Counted from the stretch's first letter, positions 42,001-56,200 are shown. The stretch is 64,000 nucleotides of DNA from Verticillium longisporum (GCA_019188255.1 JAETXT010000012.1:1178001-1242000), one strand, 5' to 3'. Program-made: numbers and translations. Notes: generated from the sequence alone by a model not told the origin.

Positions 42001-45000
42001 CCCCCCGGAAGGTTCGCATCTTGATCTTGAAGGAGATGCACATTGCGATTCGTCAATCCCACAAGACGGTAACGAGAGGTGACAGGACCCCTTCTCCACC
42101 TGTCGGCCAGCCTTCCAGTATGTCTTCCCTGTCACGCTCGCTTGTTCGATTTTGACAGGACGCTTGGGCCAGATCAGGTTGGCGCTCCGCGCATCAGACT
42201 GGGATGCATAACGGCCACTCTGCCCTTCTCATTTTGGGCCGGAAACCTTTGCCTGTTTCGTGGCTGGCACCCGGGACTGAACCGCTGAAACGTGCGAATC
42301 ATGAGATGAGTTCGTGCCTAAAAGGAGAATATTCGAGCGCCTCATCTGCCTGTACGGGCTTTTGGCCAAGTCGTGTGGCTCGCATGTGCTTTGGAACCCC
42401 TCCACAAAGCAGAATTGTACCGACTGCACAAGAAATACATCGAGGGTATGTGTGTCTGCATTTGATCATTAGCAGGAATACCTGATGCGGAGAAGACCGC
42501 CCCGCATCTTTGGCTGAATGAAACGGTACGCGGAAACAACGGAACGACACGGATAACAATGCTTCATCCAATCTTGCGCCGACATTCGCGACTCGAGCCA
42601 CCGGGACTTGTGGTCTGTAGGGCTTCTGCCGCGCACATGTCAAGCCTATTGAATAGCAGCCGCAATGGTCCTGCAGTCAGGGGGTTGCTCGCGCATCGTC
42701 TTGGCTCTGGCGCCCAATACTATTGAGGTCCATCAAGAGTCGGGCCATTAAGTATCTTGAACCCTTTCCTCGGTCCCCTTGAATAGACAGATGACTACCA
42801 GGCGATGCAGTACAAGCGATCTTTACCGACCTGCAGCACCACGTAGGCCTTGCCTCGATAGGGGAAGGAGCCAACCAGGCTTGAAACGGCGCTCGTCGGG
42901 CCCAATTCGTCTGGCTGCAGTTCAAGCTTTTACCGAGCATGAACGTTGCATCTACAACGCTCCATTGAAATGGACATCGGTCAGGCCAATCTTGCAAGAA
43001 ACAAGTTTCTCGTTCAAGCCAGGGAGCCGATGTTACGGCCAAGTGTTTCTCCACAGCGACTGGTGCTCTTCTGCAGCTTGATCTTGTCTGCAGCGAGTGC
43101 CGCCACACCGTGGAAGACGATTCGGATGAAACGCTTGAAGAAGACAGGCCTTGTCATTATGTTGTTGCCCCTGTGGAACGCTTATTGCATTCATGACTGC
43201 AACGCTTTTGCCACTTGTCGCGGAACGAGATTCGTGGTACGTAGCACTCGCGCACGCAGATAGACACACATAATGAGGAGGCGGTGACGAAGGGTTCAGA
43301 TTTGATACCATCACCGAGGCTGACAGGTCTGACTGGCCTCCTCCGAGATGTGTTCGCATGATGCTTGCCGTCGAATTAGCCTCAGGGAGCACCAAGAACT
43401 TGTGGATCGTAAAAGAGCCACATGATTACCAGAGCTGGGCTCTGTTACACAGAGAGGTCTGCGATATATGTGTGAGGAAGCCGACAAGACACACAGCTAG
43501 AATGGGAACTTGCAGGCTTGTACAATATCAAGAAGTCGAACATGGAGACCAAAAGCCATCCGTATTGCAAGTGCGTGGCAGAGTCTCGTCAACATTGACA
43601 GTCGGCAGGATAAAAGTGGTGCAGCCATCACGACTGCCGCATTCAGGCGATGTGTGTCTGCCATGCCGGTGGACCAATGAGGTCATTGTCTACAGCTGAT
43701 GAAAAGGTCGGGTGCTGCTGGATCGACACGACGGAAGTAATGATTTGGCGTACTTCAGCATTGCTGTCCCACGTGAATCAACCGTCTGGAATTATCCGGC
43801 TAGCAGATTTGTCCTTGCCAGTGTATGTCTCCTTGGGATTTCCGAGAAAGAGCACGCTGAGGTACAAGTCTTGTGGGCTGCGAGCACCCGTTGTGTGACT
43901 CTGTCAAGTTGCACATCCGCTTTCGGGCAAGGTGTACGATGACATGGCGGTCCTCCGATTCCACTGACGTGGTTCCGGGCCCAGGGAGACAGCATGCGTG
44001 AAGGTTCGTACTGGTGTGCAAGTTGTGTTTCGTCTGTTTACATCGGAACGGCATGAGCGGGCTTGAGGTGAGACCGATTGGCAGCTGGCAGCGACAGACT
44101 TGTGCTCAGATGTCCAGGATCATTTGCAAGATTCCACTGGTGATTGGGACACCAGTACTGTTGATATGGAGGCCGCTGGGAGACGAGTGTCAGTTGATCT
44201 TTCAAAGATAATTATGGCGATGGAGGTGATATTGGCAGTGAGCCAGGGCTGTGACACTCGTACCCAAAATGGGCTGAGCTGAGATCATTGCCGGTGCGAA
44301 TGCCGCGTCCGGGTCGGCACAAACAAAACTTTGGCATATATCCAGGCTCCAGTGCCTGCAGGACGGGTCCAGCCTCGAGGATTCAACAACACCTGGTTGT
44401 TATGTGGTAACCTGCTTCATCCACCAACCTCAATTGCACTGGTCTCGGACCCATCATCGTCCGACGGTTGATCCTCATCAGATCAGCTAAACTTGACAAC
44501 TGGGAACGGGCCTCTGAGAACTCGTGGTCTTTGCCCTGAAGGTAGCGGATGATCGCCGGGGAGCCAACACTCTAAAACGCCAGGGGGCTGGTCCCTGTTG
44601 ACACCATATCCTGGCCTAGTGTCCTGTGGAAATTCCCAATTAGAGGGCTGGCGGGCTCTGCCGCCCCGTCACTGGGGCTCCTAAAACAGAAGCCGTGGCC
44701 GTGTGATCATTTCCTACTTCAGTTACTCTTGCGAGGTAGAAACATTACCCAGGCCCTTGTCGCGGCTGACTCGTCCACCGATCTGGCATTTCGTCTTTCG
44801 CATACCTGGACAACATGTGCAATTCTCCTGCGTTTCAATGACGGATCGACCCATGTGTTGTTCCATGGCCGGGACAGACATGAGCCTCGCGAGCATCGGC
44901 AGCCTGGCCTCAGTTTGAGTAAACTCGTCATGCACATGGAGTGGCTTGATTGACGTCAGGGCTGCAGACAAACAAGAACATCGGCAAGCCTTCGCAAAAC

Positions 45001-48000
45001 GATCAGATTGTTGTGCTTGAGGTATGCGTGTACATGATTTGCTTGAAAGATCACAAGCAAGTGTCTCGAGCACTTAACCGCAGACTTGACGAGAAATGAC
45101 ATGGTAGTCACCCGGGAGAATCCACAACAGACAGCAAATAGTACTGTGCTGGACATTTGCGACCACAGGGATCATAGGTCTGAAACAGTGAAAGCTTGGT
45201 GTCTTGTAGCTGGTGATTTTTGACCGTCGAGTGGCTGATCAGACCCGTCGATAGGTTTGACAGTTACAGTCCGGGGGTCCATGGCCGCCCAAGGCTGCTG
45301 GACGTCCCAGAGATCAGTATCCCATGTCAATGCAAGCTCGCACATGTGGACACCGTCGAACCTGTCAAGAATGTCAAATCTGCGCACTTGACCGGCCAGT
45401 GACGAATGTCCCGCGCACCAGTTTTGGGTGCCGACTTGTCACTGACATTTGAGCTGTGGCTCAGACATGCTACCACTAGCTTCGGATTTATGTATGCATC
45501 AGCACACCAACGTGTCAGTAAAGCCGGGCTTAGACCAGCGACGATTCGCCGAGTGGCAGCAGGATCCGAAAAGAAATCTCCCATCGTCTTAGCGAATTTC
45601 GTGGGCAGAAAAGGGGACCAGGGCAAGAAGTCAAGGCTGGGCCGAAGCGAGCTGGGTTCAGGCACCTCCCTAATGGAATATGCCGAGTCGCATATCAGCC
45701 TCGTTCAACAGTTGCGCATCCCGTCGTGGGACCTCTCTCGAGCTGCATGGTCTCGAAGCGGTCCAGGGAAGGCATTCGGCGCTGGCGCACCAAACCGGGC
45801 GTGTGCAGCGCGCTGTGGGCAATACAACCGGACCGTCCACAGCGCATTGCGGGATAGAGCAGCACTGATGTCTGATTAGTGATGGTTGGGTCGCCTTGGT
45901 CGCTCCTTAGAGTCCCGAAATGTGGCGTTGTGTGGAAAGCAGGCTTTTCCATTGTGGTGAGGCAAGCTGAAGACCGGCAATTGCGTTGCCGCCACTGACG
46001 GAATATTGCCAGCAAGCGCAGCACGCGCAAGTAATAAAAAGGGGGTTGCGAAATCAATGACCCCTTTGAGTCTTGATCGAGTATTGGTCAGGGCAGACAC
46101 TGGCTAACGCGATACTAATGACTCTCCAGGCGGATCGCCAAGGATGGGCTTGGAGGGGTGGCAGAGGGAAGAGGGGCCGAAGCTGAGAACCGGGTCGCTG
46201 GGTAGCGCATCGATCGAGACCAGCGTCTGCCCGAGTGGTACAACGTTTCCAGCTGCATGCGACGAGACATTTAGTTGGAACAGAATCCTGATCTGTCACG
46301 ATCAGAAATGAGATCGGAAAACGGTGGGCGAGTCCAGGACATGACGCATATGCAGGGAGGGCGTCGTCGAGGGCGTGAGTAGGGGAGTAGAAAGGGGGGT
46401 TCCTGTTTCTTGCCTTGGAATGTCAGCGTCGATGCACAAGACAGGTTGGCAGATCGCGCATCTCGTACCCGTCCCATGCCCTTCCCTACCCGGACATATG
46501 GCCTCCATGTCGGCATATTTGCTTACTGCGTCAGCGCCCGGTTCGTTGCGGTGTAGGCTACGATGGATAGAATGAGGCGAAGAGAATCGACTGTTCACTG
46601 ACCTTGCAGGATGATAATCCGATTGATAATTGGCCAACGCGTACGGAGGGGGCCGAACGTTGCAGCTGTCAATGCCTTGGTCATGTCGGGAATGGGGCTT
46701 ACTGCCCATTGATGCATCTTCCTCCCCGTCGCTCGGGTTGGGGGTTGTCCATGCCGACTACCGTAGCAGCACAGCAGCGGGGAGTGGAGAATGGGGCTGT
46801 CTGAACGACGGCTGCCCTTCCTTCCCGGGAGACTGGAGGCGTCAAGGCTCCGTGGCTCGTACCCGGAAGGCACTGACTGAGTGGGGGTTGAGCAAAGAAG
46901 GAACCAACACTGGACACCATGTGCTCTTACCCACCCCGAAGATGATCGGAAGACCCACTACCAACGAAGCCACAGCGGCCACCAGTGGCAGTGACGAAGC
47001 CGCTGCCAACTGCCACTTGCGCGTCGGCGCCGTTGCCCACTCCAGCTCCTGTGCTCCTGCTCCGTCTTTAGCCCATGGGCGCTCTTGCTGTCACCTGTGT
47101 CAGGTACGACTTGAGATATTTGTCACCTTTCAAGCACCATGCCGTATCTATGGCAACACCCCCCAGACCTTAGCTGTATCCAAATCCGACGTGGAAAGAT
47201 GCTTGGAGGGGGGTTTCCCCGGCACAAACAACAGTCCAGTCAGCTCCTGAGACCTCCATGCGGAAGGACACTACGTCAATAGTACTTCAGCTTCGTCGCT
47301 CCAACAGCAACCGGGGGGGTGCTCGACACGCAGCTGCCGGGGTGTGCGCCCTGGTCCCACGACGCAAGCTGCCCACCCAAGAGGCGGATCGGAAATGGCC
47401 AGCCACCAATGAGGCGCATGATTACCTCGTAAGTGACTCTGACAACTTCCCAAAATTGACAGGTGCATGTGTCAGGGGGCCTGCCGCTCTTGGTGCTGGA
47501 TTTTCGATCACTTCTCATCCGACAAGACCTGGCCATCTTCGTGGCCCTTAAGCCGCACACGTCTGGCTCCCCACGCCGTGCCTCGCTGACCCGAGATGCA
47601 GAAAACAGAGGCATTCGTGGGCTGTTGCGGTGTAAGGGCGCCAGCAAAGCTTTGCATTGAGACCGACACGTACTCACGAACGCCTGCTGGCCACAAGTAT
47701 ATGCACCAGGGCCGACAGAGTGACCTGTCGACATGACCATCGACAAGCGGGCAACAGGCCAAGCCGCAGCGCAGCGATCTGGATCGATCCTTGCATCATG
47801 CACGTCAAACATAAAAAATGACAACGGGAAGGCAGAGAGCGCAAGCTGCCCACGCTCCGATCCCAGTTGAAGGCCCCTCTTCCGACGCTGCTGGCAGGAG
47901 AAGCCAGTCCCAAGTGCCAGGTCGTTGATCGCCACGAGCTTCTTCCGTCCAGTGTGCCATTATAGCACAATGGGCACCATCAACAAGCACCGTTACCGCG

Positions 48001-51000
48001 GAGGCGGAGCCTCGGAGCGACGTCGACTCCATGGGGCGCGAATCCAGCTGGCTGGGTAAGACATAGCGTCGACTCGATCGGTATAGGGCCAACGAATTGT
48101 CTGGAACAAGTCCCAAGGCCAGACGCCATCCCCCGGGTTCTTCGCCTACCGAATGAACAAAGGACCTGACCAGATCCGGCTGCGACGATGTGGTGAATGG
48201 ACAACATCCCGTACCCTTCTCCTTCACACCTCCAACGTTAGATCCCGCTCTACCATTCAGTTGGGTCTGTCGGGTGCCGCTTGCCAGAACATCCGAACTG
48301 GGGCGCAGGCGCACGAATGTGGCTGTTTGACTTCGGCGAAACATTCGACACAAACAACACCGACTGATACGCAGCCCCTGACCCAGTCCTCAGGGGGAGG
48401 GGGATTTGGGTTTGGGGGCTCTGGGCTTGGATGGGGAGGAGAAGGCTTCCAAGGGGGGCGTGCGTCGTCATCCGGTTATGCCCAAACCGCACGTTGCACA
48501 CAGCAATGACAGTTGTGAAACAGCCAATCGCAAGCTCCCGTCCCAGCTTGACAACGGAGACATACCCGCCCCAGGCCCGACAGGGGACCCGAAAGAATCC
48601 CATCTTGGGGGTCTCCGTTCGATCGACAGATCAGCCCAGCCCCAATGACAGATCTGGCCAGCCAATCGCATACTCTTGTAGCCCAGATCCCATCGTCAGC
48701 AGCCGCCCACCCGCGTCCCAACAGGCTGCAGCGGTCTTGTGCCCCTCGTGCACTCACTCCTCTTGGGAACGGTGAGCTCCCAGGCACGACGAGTTTGGGC
48801 CTCGTGCCGCTGCCGCTGCCATCAAAAGCGGGATTGGGCAGTACCTACCAAGAAGGGTCAACATGTCACATATGCCACGACTCGAACCAGGCCACAATGC
48901 GCTCTGTTGCTCGGAACTGGCCTCTTCCTGCCGCAGCCTGATTGCCCGTGCTCAACCTTTCATCGCACCGCGGACGTAACATCATCTCACTACGCTGGAA
49001 TTCAGACAACGCTCGTGGCAGCCGGGATATGACAGCAGTGCTCTCGCAAAAATCCGCCTCGATTAGCGAGGCGGGCATGCCCCCCCGTCCCCAACCCAAA
49101 GCACAGAGGTAAGCGACTGCACCAGTAATGTCAATACCGACTGGCTGCCTGCTGTCCAGTTTGTTCGGAATTTGCACGGAGTCTCGCTCCAAATACGAAG
49201 ACTCGTGCTGCACTACTCACCCTGTCAAAGCCTGCACGTCAAGGTTTGATCGACGCCAATCGCAGCAGAGGATCTCTGGCTCTCGTGGATCATCGTTTTG
49301 CATCCAAGCAAACACTGCCTCATTGAGCCCACGCAGATTTTTGTTCGACGTACACACCAATCTTTATGATTTCACATCTCAGAGAGCCTCTGCTCTTTTC
49401 CGGTTCGACTACCTCGCCGTGTTTCATCCTCACTGTGACATGCCAGGGCCTGGTGACTTGACGTGCAAACATGACCACTCTAATCCCAGATGCTGCCTAG
49501 CTGCTGTCCATGCGCAGCTGAGAGTAGTCGTTTGGGGGAGGATTGGCCAGTGCAGAGAAACCTGCCCTGTTTGAGTTGGTGAGGCAAAAGAGATGTCCAG
49601 CTCTCGCAGCTACGAAGACATCCGGTGACAGGAGTGCACTGGCCGGGCGATGCGCATCATCCCCCAACAACTTCCTGGCCCCGACACCGACGGATCTTTC
49701 AAAACCTGCAATGCAAGATTGCCTCGGCGAACGGATTGATTCGAGCGGCGGCTCGTGTCACGTCGGTGGCGGGACCCGAAGCCGATTTAGCGCTCTTAAC
49801 GTTCAGTCCAAGCTGTCGAACTCTGCTGCACAAACTACGAACCACTGGGGTTCTACTCGTTTTAGGGATGGGACGACCATGAGACCTCTTTTACTCCCAT
49901 GATATCATCAAGACAGAGGTGATGTCCTCCCAGGCCGAGACATGGCCGCGAACAAAGGGCAAATCGACGGTCATCTCTCCTCAGTCATCGACTTTTCACC
50001 GTGTACGCTGTCGATCATCTTCTATCCACTAGGAGTTCGCATCGCGCGCACTTGGCAAACCGGGGCGAGTCGGGGGACGAAAGGGCGCGAAGCCAGGCAG
50101 AGTGAGTGGTCACTTTGGAAAGCACTCGATCGTTCTCGCTCTCGACTTATGAGCTTTCTTTCTCTTGACCATTAGGCACTCGATACGCATGTTCAATCCT
50201 TCGACAGGCAATGGTTTCCATAATGTGTCTGCTCTGGGCGCGGCATAGCATATGGTTCAGGCAGGAGAGGGCATTACTGCCGGGGTGCTGGACGAATGAC
50301 CTGACCAGGGACACCGTCCACCGACGTGATGGATGACCATGGGGTGCGTTGCATATTTGTGCGGAACAGTACAATGACTGATGTTGTAGTGCAGATGAAT
50401 ATCTTATCCACCGCCCACTCCTCCCCCTCTCGATTAGACGCAGGTCACCCACCCCTTCATCGGGCAATTTCATCTACGCAACCGCCTTGGCCTTCCTTGC
50501 CCAGGGCCAGGACCGGGTCCAGGGACAGGGCCTAGGACGAAGGTCGCTCGGTGCCAAGCGACCCCTGCCCACCGGCCAGACACATCGACACGCCCTGAGA
50601 ACGAGACACGCCCCCCTCTCCCTTAGTGGCTGTTCGTGTCACTGATGGTGGCCCCTAGTGCTTCTGCCATCTTTCCACTCTGCTTCTTGAGCCCACCCTA
50701 TCCCCGTGTCGTCCTTGCGCAGCTCTTCGGACCCTTATCCCTGCCCCTGTCTCCCCTCTGCTGGCACGTCCCAGTGCTACCACGATCCCAGCCTAGGCTG
50801 CCCGCTGCCCGCCAGCAGGAACGCCACTGAAAGCATCCTAAGCCTAAAGCCTGCCGTGGTGGGAACTCAGGGCTCTCACGGTGAGTTGTCTTGTCTCTGG
50901 TATTCTCGGCTTCTTACTCGCGCCCTGATCGACCTGTTGCCAGATCATCCCAGCCCATACCTCGCAGTCTCGGGCCTCTTCAGGTTTAGTTGCGTCCCCC

Positions 51001-51734
51001 AACGTTAGGTTAGGTAGAACTGTGCTCCCCACAAGACCTGAGTCCATCTCGACCGGTGCCCGCCTCTGCCCGCTCTTCATACCACCTGAGGGTACCACTG
51101 ACTGTGGAGCATCAGAGGGCCCCTCCCCTTTCCCCCACCTGCACTTTACTTAGAAAGGCGTTAAGCCATCATGGGCAGTGCACTTCCTTCTTCAGTTCGG
51201 TTTCTTCACGACAAGCACACGCTCCCACGCTGGCCACGGTCCGATTCACCTCAGGTGGTACTTTACTAGTCGAATACTCTTTTCGTCTGAGCTCTGCTCA
51301 TGTCAGTTTCACTATTCACAGTGGACCATCTCAATTTGTCAAGGTTGACCTCTCGCTAGGTCCCCTCCTAGATACCTGCTACCCACTTCCTCTTTGGGCC
51401 TCCCATCTGTGCGCCGGCTCCTTGGTCCTGCTCAAGCTCGCCGGCCATCCTACCTCCCGAGGGCCACTTGAATTTACAAAAGGAAAAGCCATCCCACCTC
51501 GTGCTGTCACGTCCTGATATCAACCTTCTTGTTTCCACGACATCAGCCCAGACACACCGTATCCTTACACCAACGATACTCCAAAACCACACGTCAACCA
51601 TCCCGTAAACATATACAGGACGAGACAGCAACGCCGGACGCCACACCTTTTCTCGCCACGAGCAGCGCTGCTTCATACACTGAACTGCGCCCATCCGCTG
51701 TGCGGAATCTCAATCACCAGTTTAATAGTCGGTT
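39001..51734. other. About 12.7 kb without a recognisable gene
   Basis: Composition returns to that of the genic part, but no conserved motif, multi-exon pattern, tRNA or rRNA was found. The longest frame (plus strand, ATG 41265 to stop 42155) is reported separately. Other frames of 150-220 codons (46630-47250 +, 47276-47935 -, 47805-48353 -) start at TTG or overlap each other and have a random amino-acid make-up. The last ~1.2 kb before 51735 is CT-rich and is probably the promoter and leader of the homeobox gene. Confidence 0.5.
41265..42155 (+). CDS. Unrecognised 296-codon open reading frame, orphan candidate
   Basis: The longest ATG-initiated frame in the gene-free tract: starts MGYDNVSQAEW and ends SLSRSLVRF. 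It is rich in Trp, Arg, Gly and Ser, has no signal peptide, membrane segment or known motif, and carries several frames open on the other strand. Its codon usage does not show the marked C-ending bias of the real genes here. It may be chance in GC-rich DNA. Confidence 0.15.
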   Translation: MGYDNVSQAEWGRPTTTYPGALVTRLEWWVGRPSQGLLQNLATLDRLGMLKRRCAALAAQVGNRHRPSFLQLTGLASAHGCRNFGETEARWMACCLHLRLGRFTLPGAQGGGWAGGWVDVAELDDGTPVGRQPCHCTLRPLLVRGCQSLTSWTMNVGRYSPRAALSSRRRSSSIWHTSLPFERGWPEAQSADGVDDNGRGSAIAHEWTALCRSLPFLLQAPGSARGRAYARSRAHARWLFDVDTLAPRKVRILILKEMHIAIRQSHKTVTRGDRTPSPPVGQPSSMSSLSRSLVRF

Positions 51735-53273
51735 ATGGGATTTAGTCCTTCGTGGCCTGCCCAGTTCACTGCACCTCCAACCATATCTTCCCACGCACAG
51801 CAGCCCAACATGTCGATGCTCGCCATGGCTGCCCCCTCCCAACATGCAGGCTTTAAGAGAGAGTACCCCTGGGACAATGGCAGCTCGATGGAGTATGTAG
51901 CACACTCTCGGCCCCAACCCGACAGGATCGAGCTGCCCTCCATCCGCCAGGTTCGTTCGTTGCCTCCGCCCTGACCACGGACTTGTTTTGCTCACTTATT
52001 TCAAGGCGTTCCCAGAAATCAAGCTGCGTCTCCAGCCTCCAGAGGCACCCGCCAGGACGACATCCTCAACCACCTCGCCGATTGTCGGTCTTGCGGGAGT
52101 AATGACCCCCCCAGAATACATACACTCGCCAAGCTCGGCGTCCAACAAGCGCCGCCGACTGTCAGTAGAAGATGAACAAGACAGAGAGAGAGCCAACCGA
52201 GTTCCACGGGCATACGAGAACCAGGGCCAAGCACACCACCAAAGGCAGCTGTCCCCTCAACGGACACTACCTGGGCCACCAAACGATGGCTGGGCGACAT
52301 CTGCAAGGACAAGCCCTTACGCAACACACGCCCCGATGCCTCCTATGCGTCAAGCAGTCCCCATGGAAGTGTACGAACGCCAGGAACACCGCCCCACACT
52401 TCCCAGTCTGCCTCACATGGCTTTGGATCGCGAGCCTATGCACATGCAGCGGCAACGAGGGCACTCGAACGAGGAGTTCCAACCCATCAGGTCAGCAGCA
52501 GGCATGGCCATGCCCAACGCTCCGGGGATGGAGACTGCACCAGCCTACCGAGCAGGAGGCTATCCTTACAGCTACCATCACCCCAACCGGGCCCAGTCCC
52601 TCTCCCTGGGAGCCATCGCACCCTTTGACCGCACGCCATTCTCATCAGCCGCCCCAGGCTTCAACCCGCACTACCAGGACCTCATGAGGCTCGGTGAGCT
52701 GGGTGGGATGGGCATGCATGGCGATAACAAACAGCGCAAGCGTCGTGGTAACCTTCCAAAGGAGACCACAGACAAGCTTAGGGCGTGGTTCGTTGCCCAC
52801 CTTCAGCATCCGTATCCCACGGAGGATGAGAAGCAGGACCTGATGCGCCAGACTGGTCTGCAAATGAGTGAGTGATTTCCCCCCTTTTCCGTACCGAAAC
52901 GACCCGTAAATCCGGCGCTTGTAAATCCACCGGTCCCGACCCGTCGGAGCGCCCCTCGAACCTTCTTTCTTTGTAGGAGAACGATGGACATCAAAGCTAA
53001 TCCTTCTCCCTCTCACCAGACCAAATCTCCAACTGGTTCATCAATGCTCGCCGTCGCCAGCTACCCGCCATGATCAACAATGCCCGCGCCGAGTCGGATG
53101 CCACGTCTGGTCGGGCGGGTACGGAGCCTGGCAAGATCCTGCCGTCCACGGAGCGCGGAGAGGGTGGCAGGGCCAGTGTGCCCCTCAGTGATGGTGAGGC
53201 CAGCCACTACGAAGAAGACCTCGAGACTCTGCAGCAGCGTCACGTTGCGCACATCAAGAGGGGAAGCGTATGA
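51735..53273 (+). CDS. TALE-class (KN-type) homeobox transcription factor
   Basis: Exons 51735-51950, 52006-52867, 53020-53273; product 443 residues, in frame across both introns (GTTCGT...CAAG; GTGAGT...CCAG). The N-terminal 300 residues are Pro/Gln/Met-rich and disordered, with a short KRRRLS basic patch. The homeodomain lies at about 314-375: KQRKRRGNLPKETTDKL, then HPYPTEDEK, then, after the second intron, NQISNWFINARRRQLP. The three extra residues in loop 1 (P-Y-P) and the WFINARRR recognition helix mark the TALE group, related to yeast Cup9/Tos8 and fungal developmental homeobox genes. The C-terminus is acidic (GEASHYEEDLETLQQR). Nuclear regulator, targets unknown. It stands alone between two gene-free tracts, and such isolation with long upstream DNA is common for developmental regulators. 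Confidence 0.93.
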
Positions 53274-56200
53274 TACAGGGCCTCGCCAGTAAAGACGAGT
53301 ACGGGAATTCGTGTTTGATTTTGATCGTTTCAACAGCGGAAGCTTGTATAATCAGCGAGGCTCTTAACGAGCTGGTCTGCACAACCTAATACTCTATAAC
53401 TGTTTATATTTCTTTATCTCCGGCCAGGCGGCGTATTCTTCACAAGGCAACAAACGCGGATGGAGTTATTCAAGGGGAAAGCAGCGGATGGCACAAAAGG
53501 GTGTTTCTGATGGCTGGGGGGCCCTTGCCCAGGGGGCGGACACGGGAGGACAGTCACGATACACACGATACGTTGAGCGATGGTTTACTATATTAGTTAG
53601 ACCTTAAGAAGGAACCAGCTTGCTAGAAAGAATGCCGCATGATGGCTTTTTGGAATCTAACTCGCTTTGGCGCTCTCTGCACATGGCGAATATCATGACG
53701 AAACCTCTACACTCCACGATCCAGATACCAAGTCAGCCGCAGGCCAACGAGTCATCAATACGGCCCAGCGAGCAAAACAACGACACGAGCAGAAGAAGGG
53801 GCAGCGAGGGGGGTTCGGAAACGGGGTGGGCTGAAAGCCAACATGACACCAGTCCGGTGGTACCTCCTATACCCAGCGGCGTGTCTACTACCGGTACTAG
53901 AACCATCAAGCCGGTGCCTAAGCCGTTGATGGAGAGGGCCCCTCGCCTCCCCTAATGACGAGGAGTCTACTGACGAAGGGGCCTACATGTCCCATTCTTA
54001 TCTCCGCGTCCCATGACGGCAGTGTTGCTCCCATTAGCGTCCGGCTGTCCAGCTCCCTCGCCGACCCCCCTCAGCGGCATGCCAGGGCGCGTCTTCCGCC
54101 CGGCTGTCGGGAGCTTTGCTCGTACACCAGCTAGCTAGCTATTCCTCGCCTCTCTACCCGGCAGTTTGAAGAGATGGACTGGATCCCTAGGCTACCTTGG
54201 GACTGGCACGAACATGAACAGTCCCTCACAACACAAGAGTGCATTTCTCGCCCTCGCCCCCTTTGTGCTATTCCGCCGCTCAGTGGGGCCGCTGGGTGCT
54301 CGGTCACCTATTTTCTCCTTGTCTTGTACTGCCTGCCCCCAGTGACATGGTTGGAAGAGGGGGGTGCGTGCTCACCAGGAGAGCTGTGACTACTATGTCT
54401 ACGTTTCTCAGCATGAGACTGACCGCCTCTCTGGCATCTCTCCCTCTCTGTTCTCTTTCCCTGTCCCCCTTCCCCCTTGATGAAACAGTAACACGGGGCG
54501 AGAGGTTGAAAAAAGAGGGCAATGAGTATGTTGACGAGTTTGTGTCAGGAATGCTGTCAAGCGCCCTCTCTCCTCACTGGCCCGCGCCACTACCATCACC
54601 TACCCACGCCCCCCCATTCTCCTACCATGCCGTGTGGCAGGCAGGGCTTGGTGATCGGACGGGAGGACACATGCACAGGAAGAAGCAACGTTTGCTGAGG
54701 AAAAATTGGGTCGGGGGGCAAGGCGGTTAGGCAGGGCACGCACAGAGCTGGTAGAGAGGGGGGGCCTCCAACACGCTGGTTGAAACTCCCATGGCAAAGG
54801 AGAGCAGCTGTCACCTACCCAACCTCTCACGGGGCAGCGAGTGAGACACGACAGAGCGGGAACGGCGGCCGCCGCTGAGGACGTGACACCCAGGGTGCTG
54901 GAAGAAGGGGAGGGACGGCGGCCGGAAGGGAAACGGCACGGCCTTTTTTGTTTTGGCAGTTCTTGGAGGGTCTCGCTGAATTACTGCAACGGGTTGGTCT
55001 GCCTGGCTGCGTGCGAGGTTTCCCCGAAAGGGGGAGGAGGGTGGGAAGCAAGGTTTGGGAAGAAAACCTGCCAGACGAGGAGTCTTGGTACGCTGGATCA
55101 AGTGACAGGTCCAGTAACAGGTCTTGGCAGACATCAAGGGAAGCACGGAACTGAGGCAGAAACAACATGGCGCGGGTGGCGAGACGGGGGAAACGAGCAC
55201 AAGACACTGGCACGGACAGTGATGGGCGCGCGGACGTCAAAAGATGTGTGAAAAGGGGGCGAAAAGGGACGTGAGGTGTGGCAATGGGGTTGACTGAGAG
55301 GCGGAGGGGCGTGTATCTTGTGTCTATGTGTACGAACGATGACAGGAGGAGCATGTTGAAGTACATGCCAGTAGAGTGGCCTACACGAGAAGAGAAGGGC
55401 GGTGGAGGTATGTATCATGGCGTGGCCGATGGCAAGCTGTCGCAGAGACATCCCGCAGGCCACGCATGCGGGCACGCAGAGTAGCATCACATCATGAACG
55501 CAAAGGCATGTAGCCGTCCCAAAGGTAAGACGAAACAGGAGATCGGGTGGCGTGGGCCTTTGTGGGTGATTAGATCGCTAGCTACAGACCTGAGGCCGAA
55601 GCTACTGTCACTTGGCTCGTTCCTCCTCTACAATATACGTGCCTGCTTCAGGTCAGAGGGTCCTGCTTGCCAGGGCCATCCCATCCTGTCCAGGAGGACA
55701 GGCAGACCGTTGTCATGAAAAGAGAACTAGACATCAAGTGGGCTCGCCCGGCCTGGCGTCATCCGTTTGGGACGATCTTCCAGGCTGTCACCTCTTAGGA
55801 TGCATAATTACTAGTTCTTGACCGATGATGGGTTCTGGAGATAGAATAATAGGGGCAACTAACGAACCTAAGTAAGTAGATCGCGTCCTGAGGTGTTGTA
55901 CAAGAACCCTCAATGTTGTTCGCCTATCATTGCTCACTCCAGACGAATAATGAACACGGATACTATGGTTCAGCTCGAGATATATCACATGCCAGTCCTC
56001 CTATGCAAGACTGCTTTTCTTTGTAGACTTGGCGTGATGCAATGGAAACCGGGCCATCAAGTAGCACCCTTTGTATTGATCACAATCAAAGGTCCCTTGC
56101 TTCCATTTAGTGCCGGTAGTGGTGGGCAGCAAATTCATGATGGACACATACTGATGTCGGCTAGGGCAATGTCAGTGTGGGTAGGCAGTTCCATATCCGG

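Noticed and set aside
46630..48353. Frames of 180-220 codons on both strands in the gene desert
   Set aside because: Lengths expected by chance at this base composition; non-ATG starts or mutual overlap; no motif or splice pattern.
48875..48900. GGTTCGAGTC on the minus strand resembling a tRNA T-arm
   Set aside because: T-stem mismatches at two of five positions and no cloverleaf upstream.
54129..54140. AGCTAGCTAGCT palindrome
   Set aside because: Twelve bases only, a simple four-base repeat; expected by chance somewhere in a window of this size.
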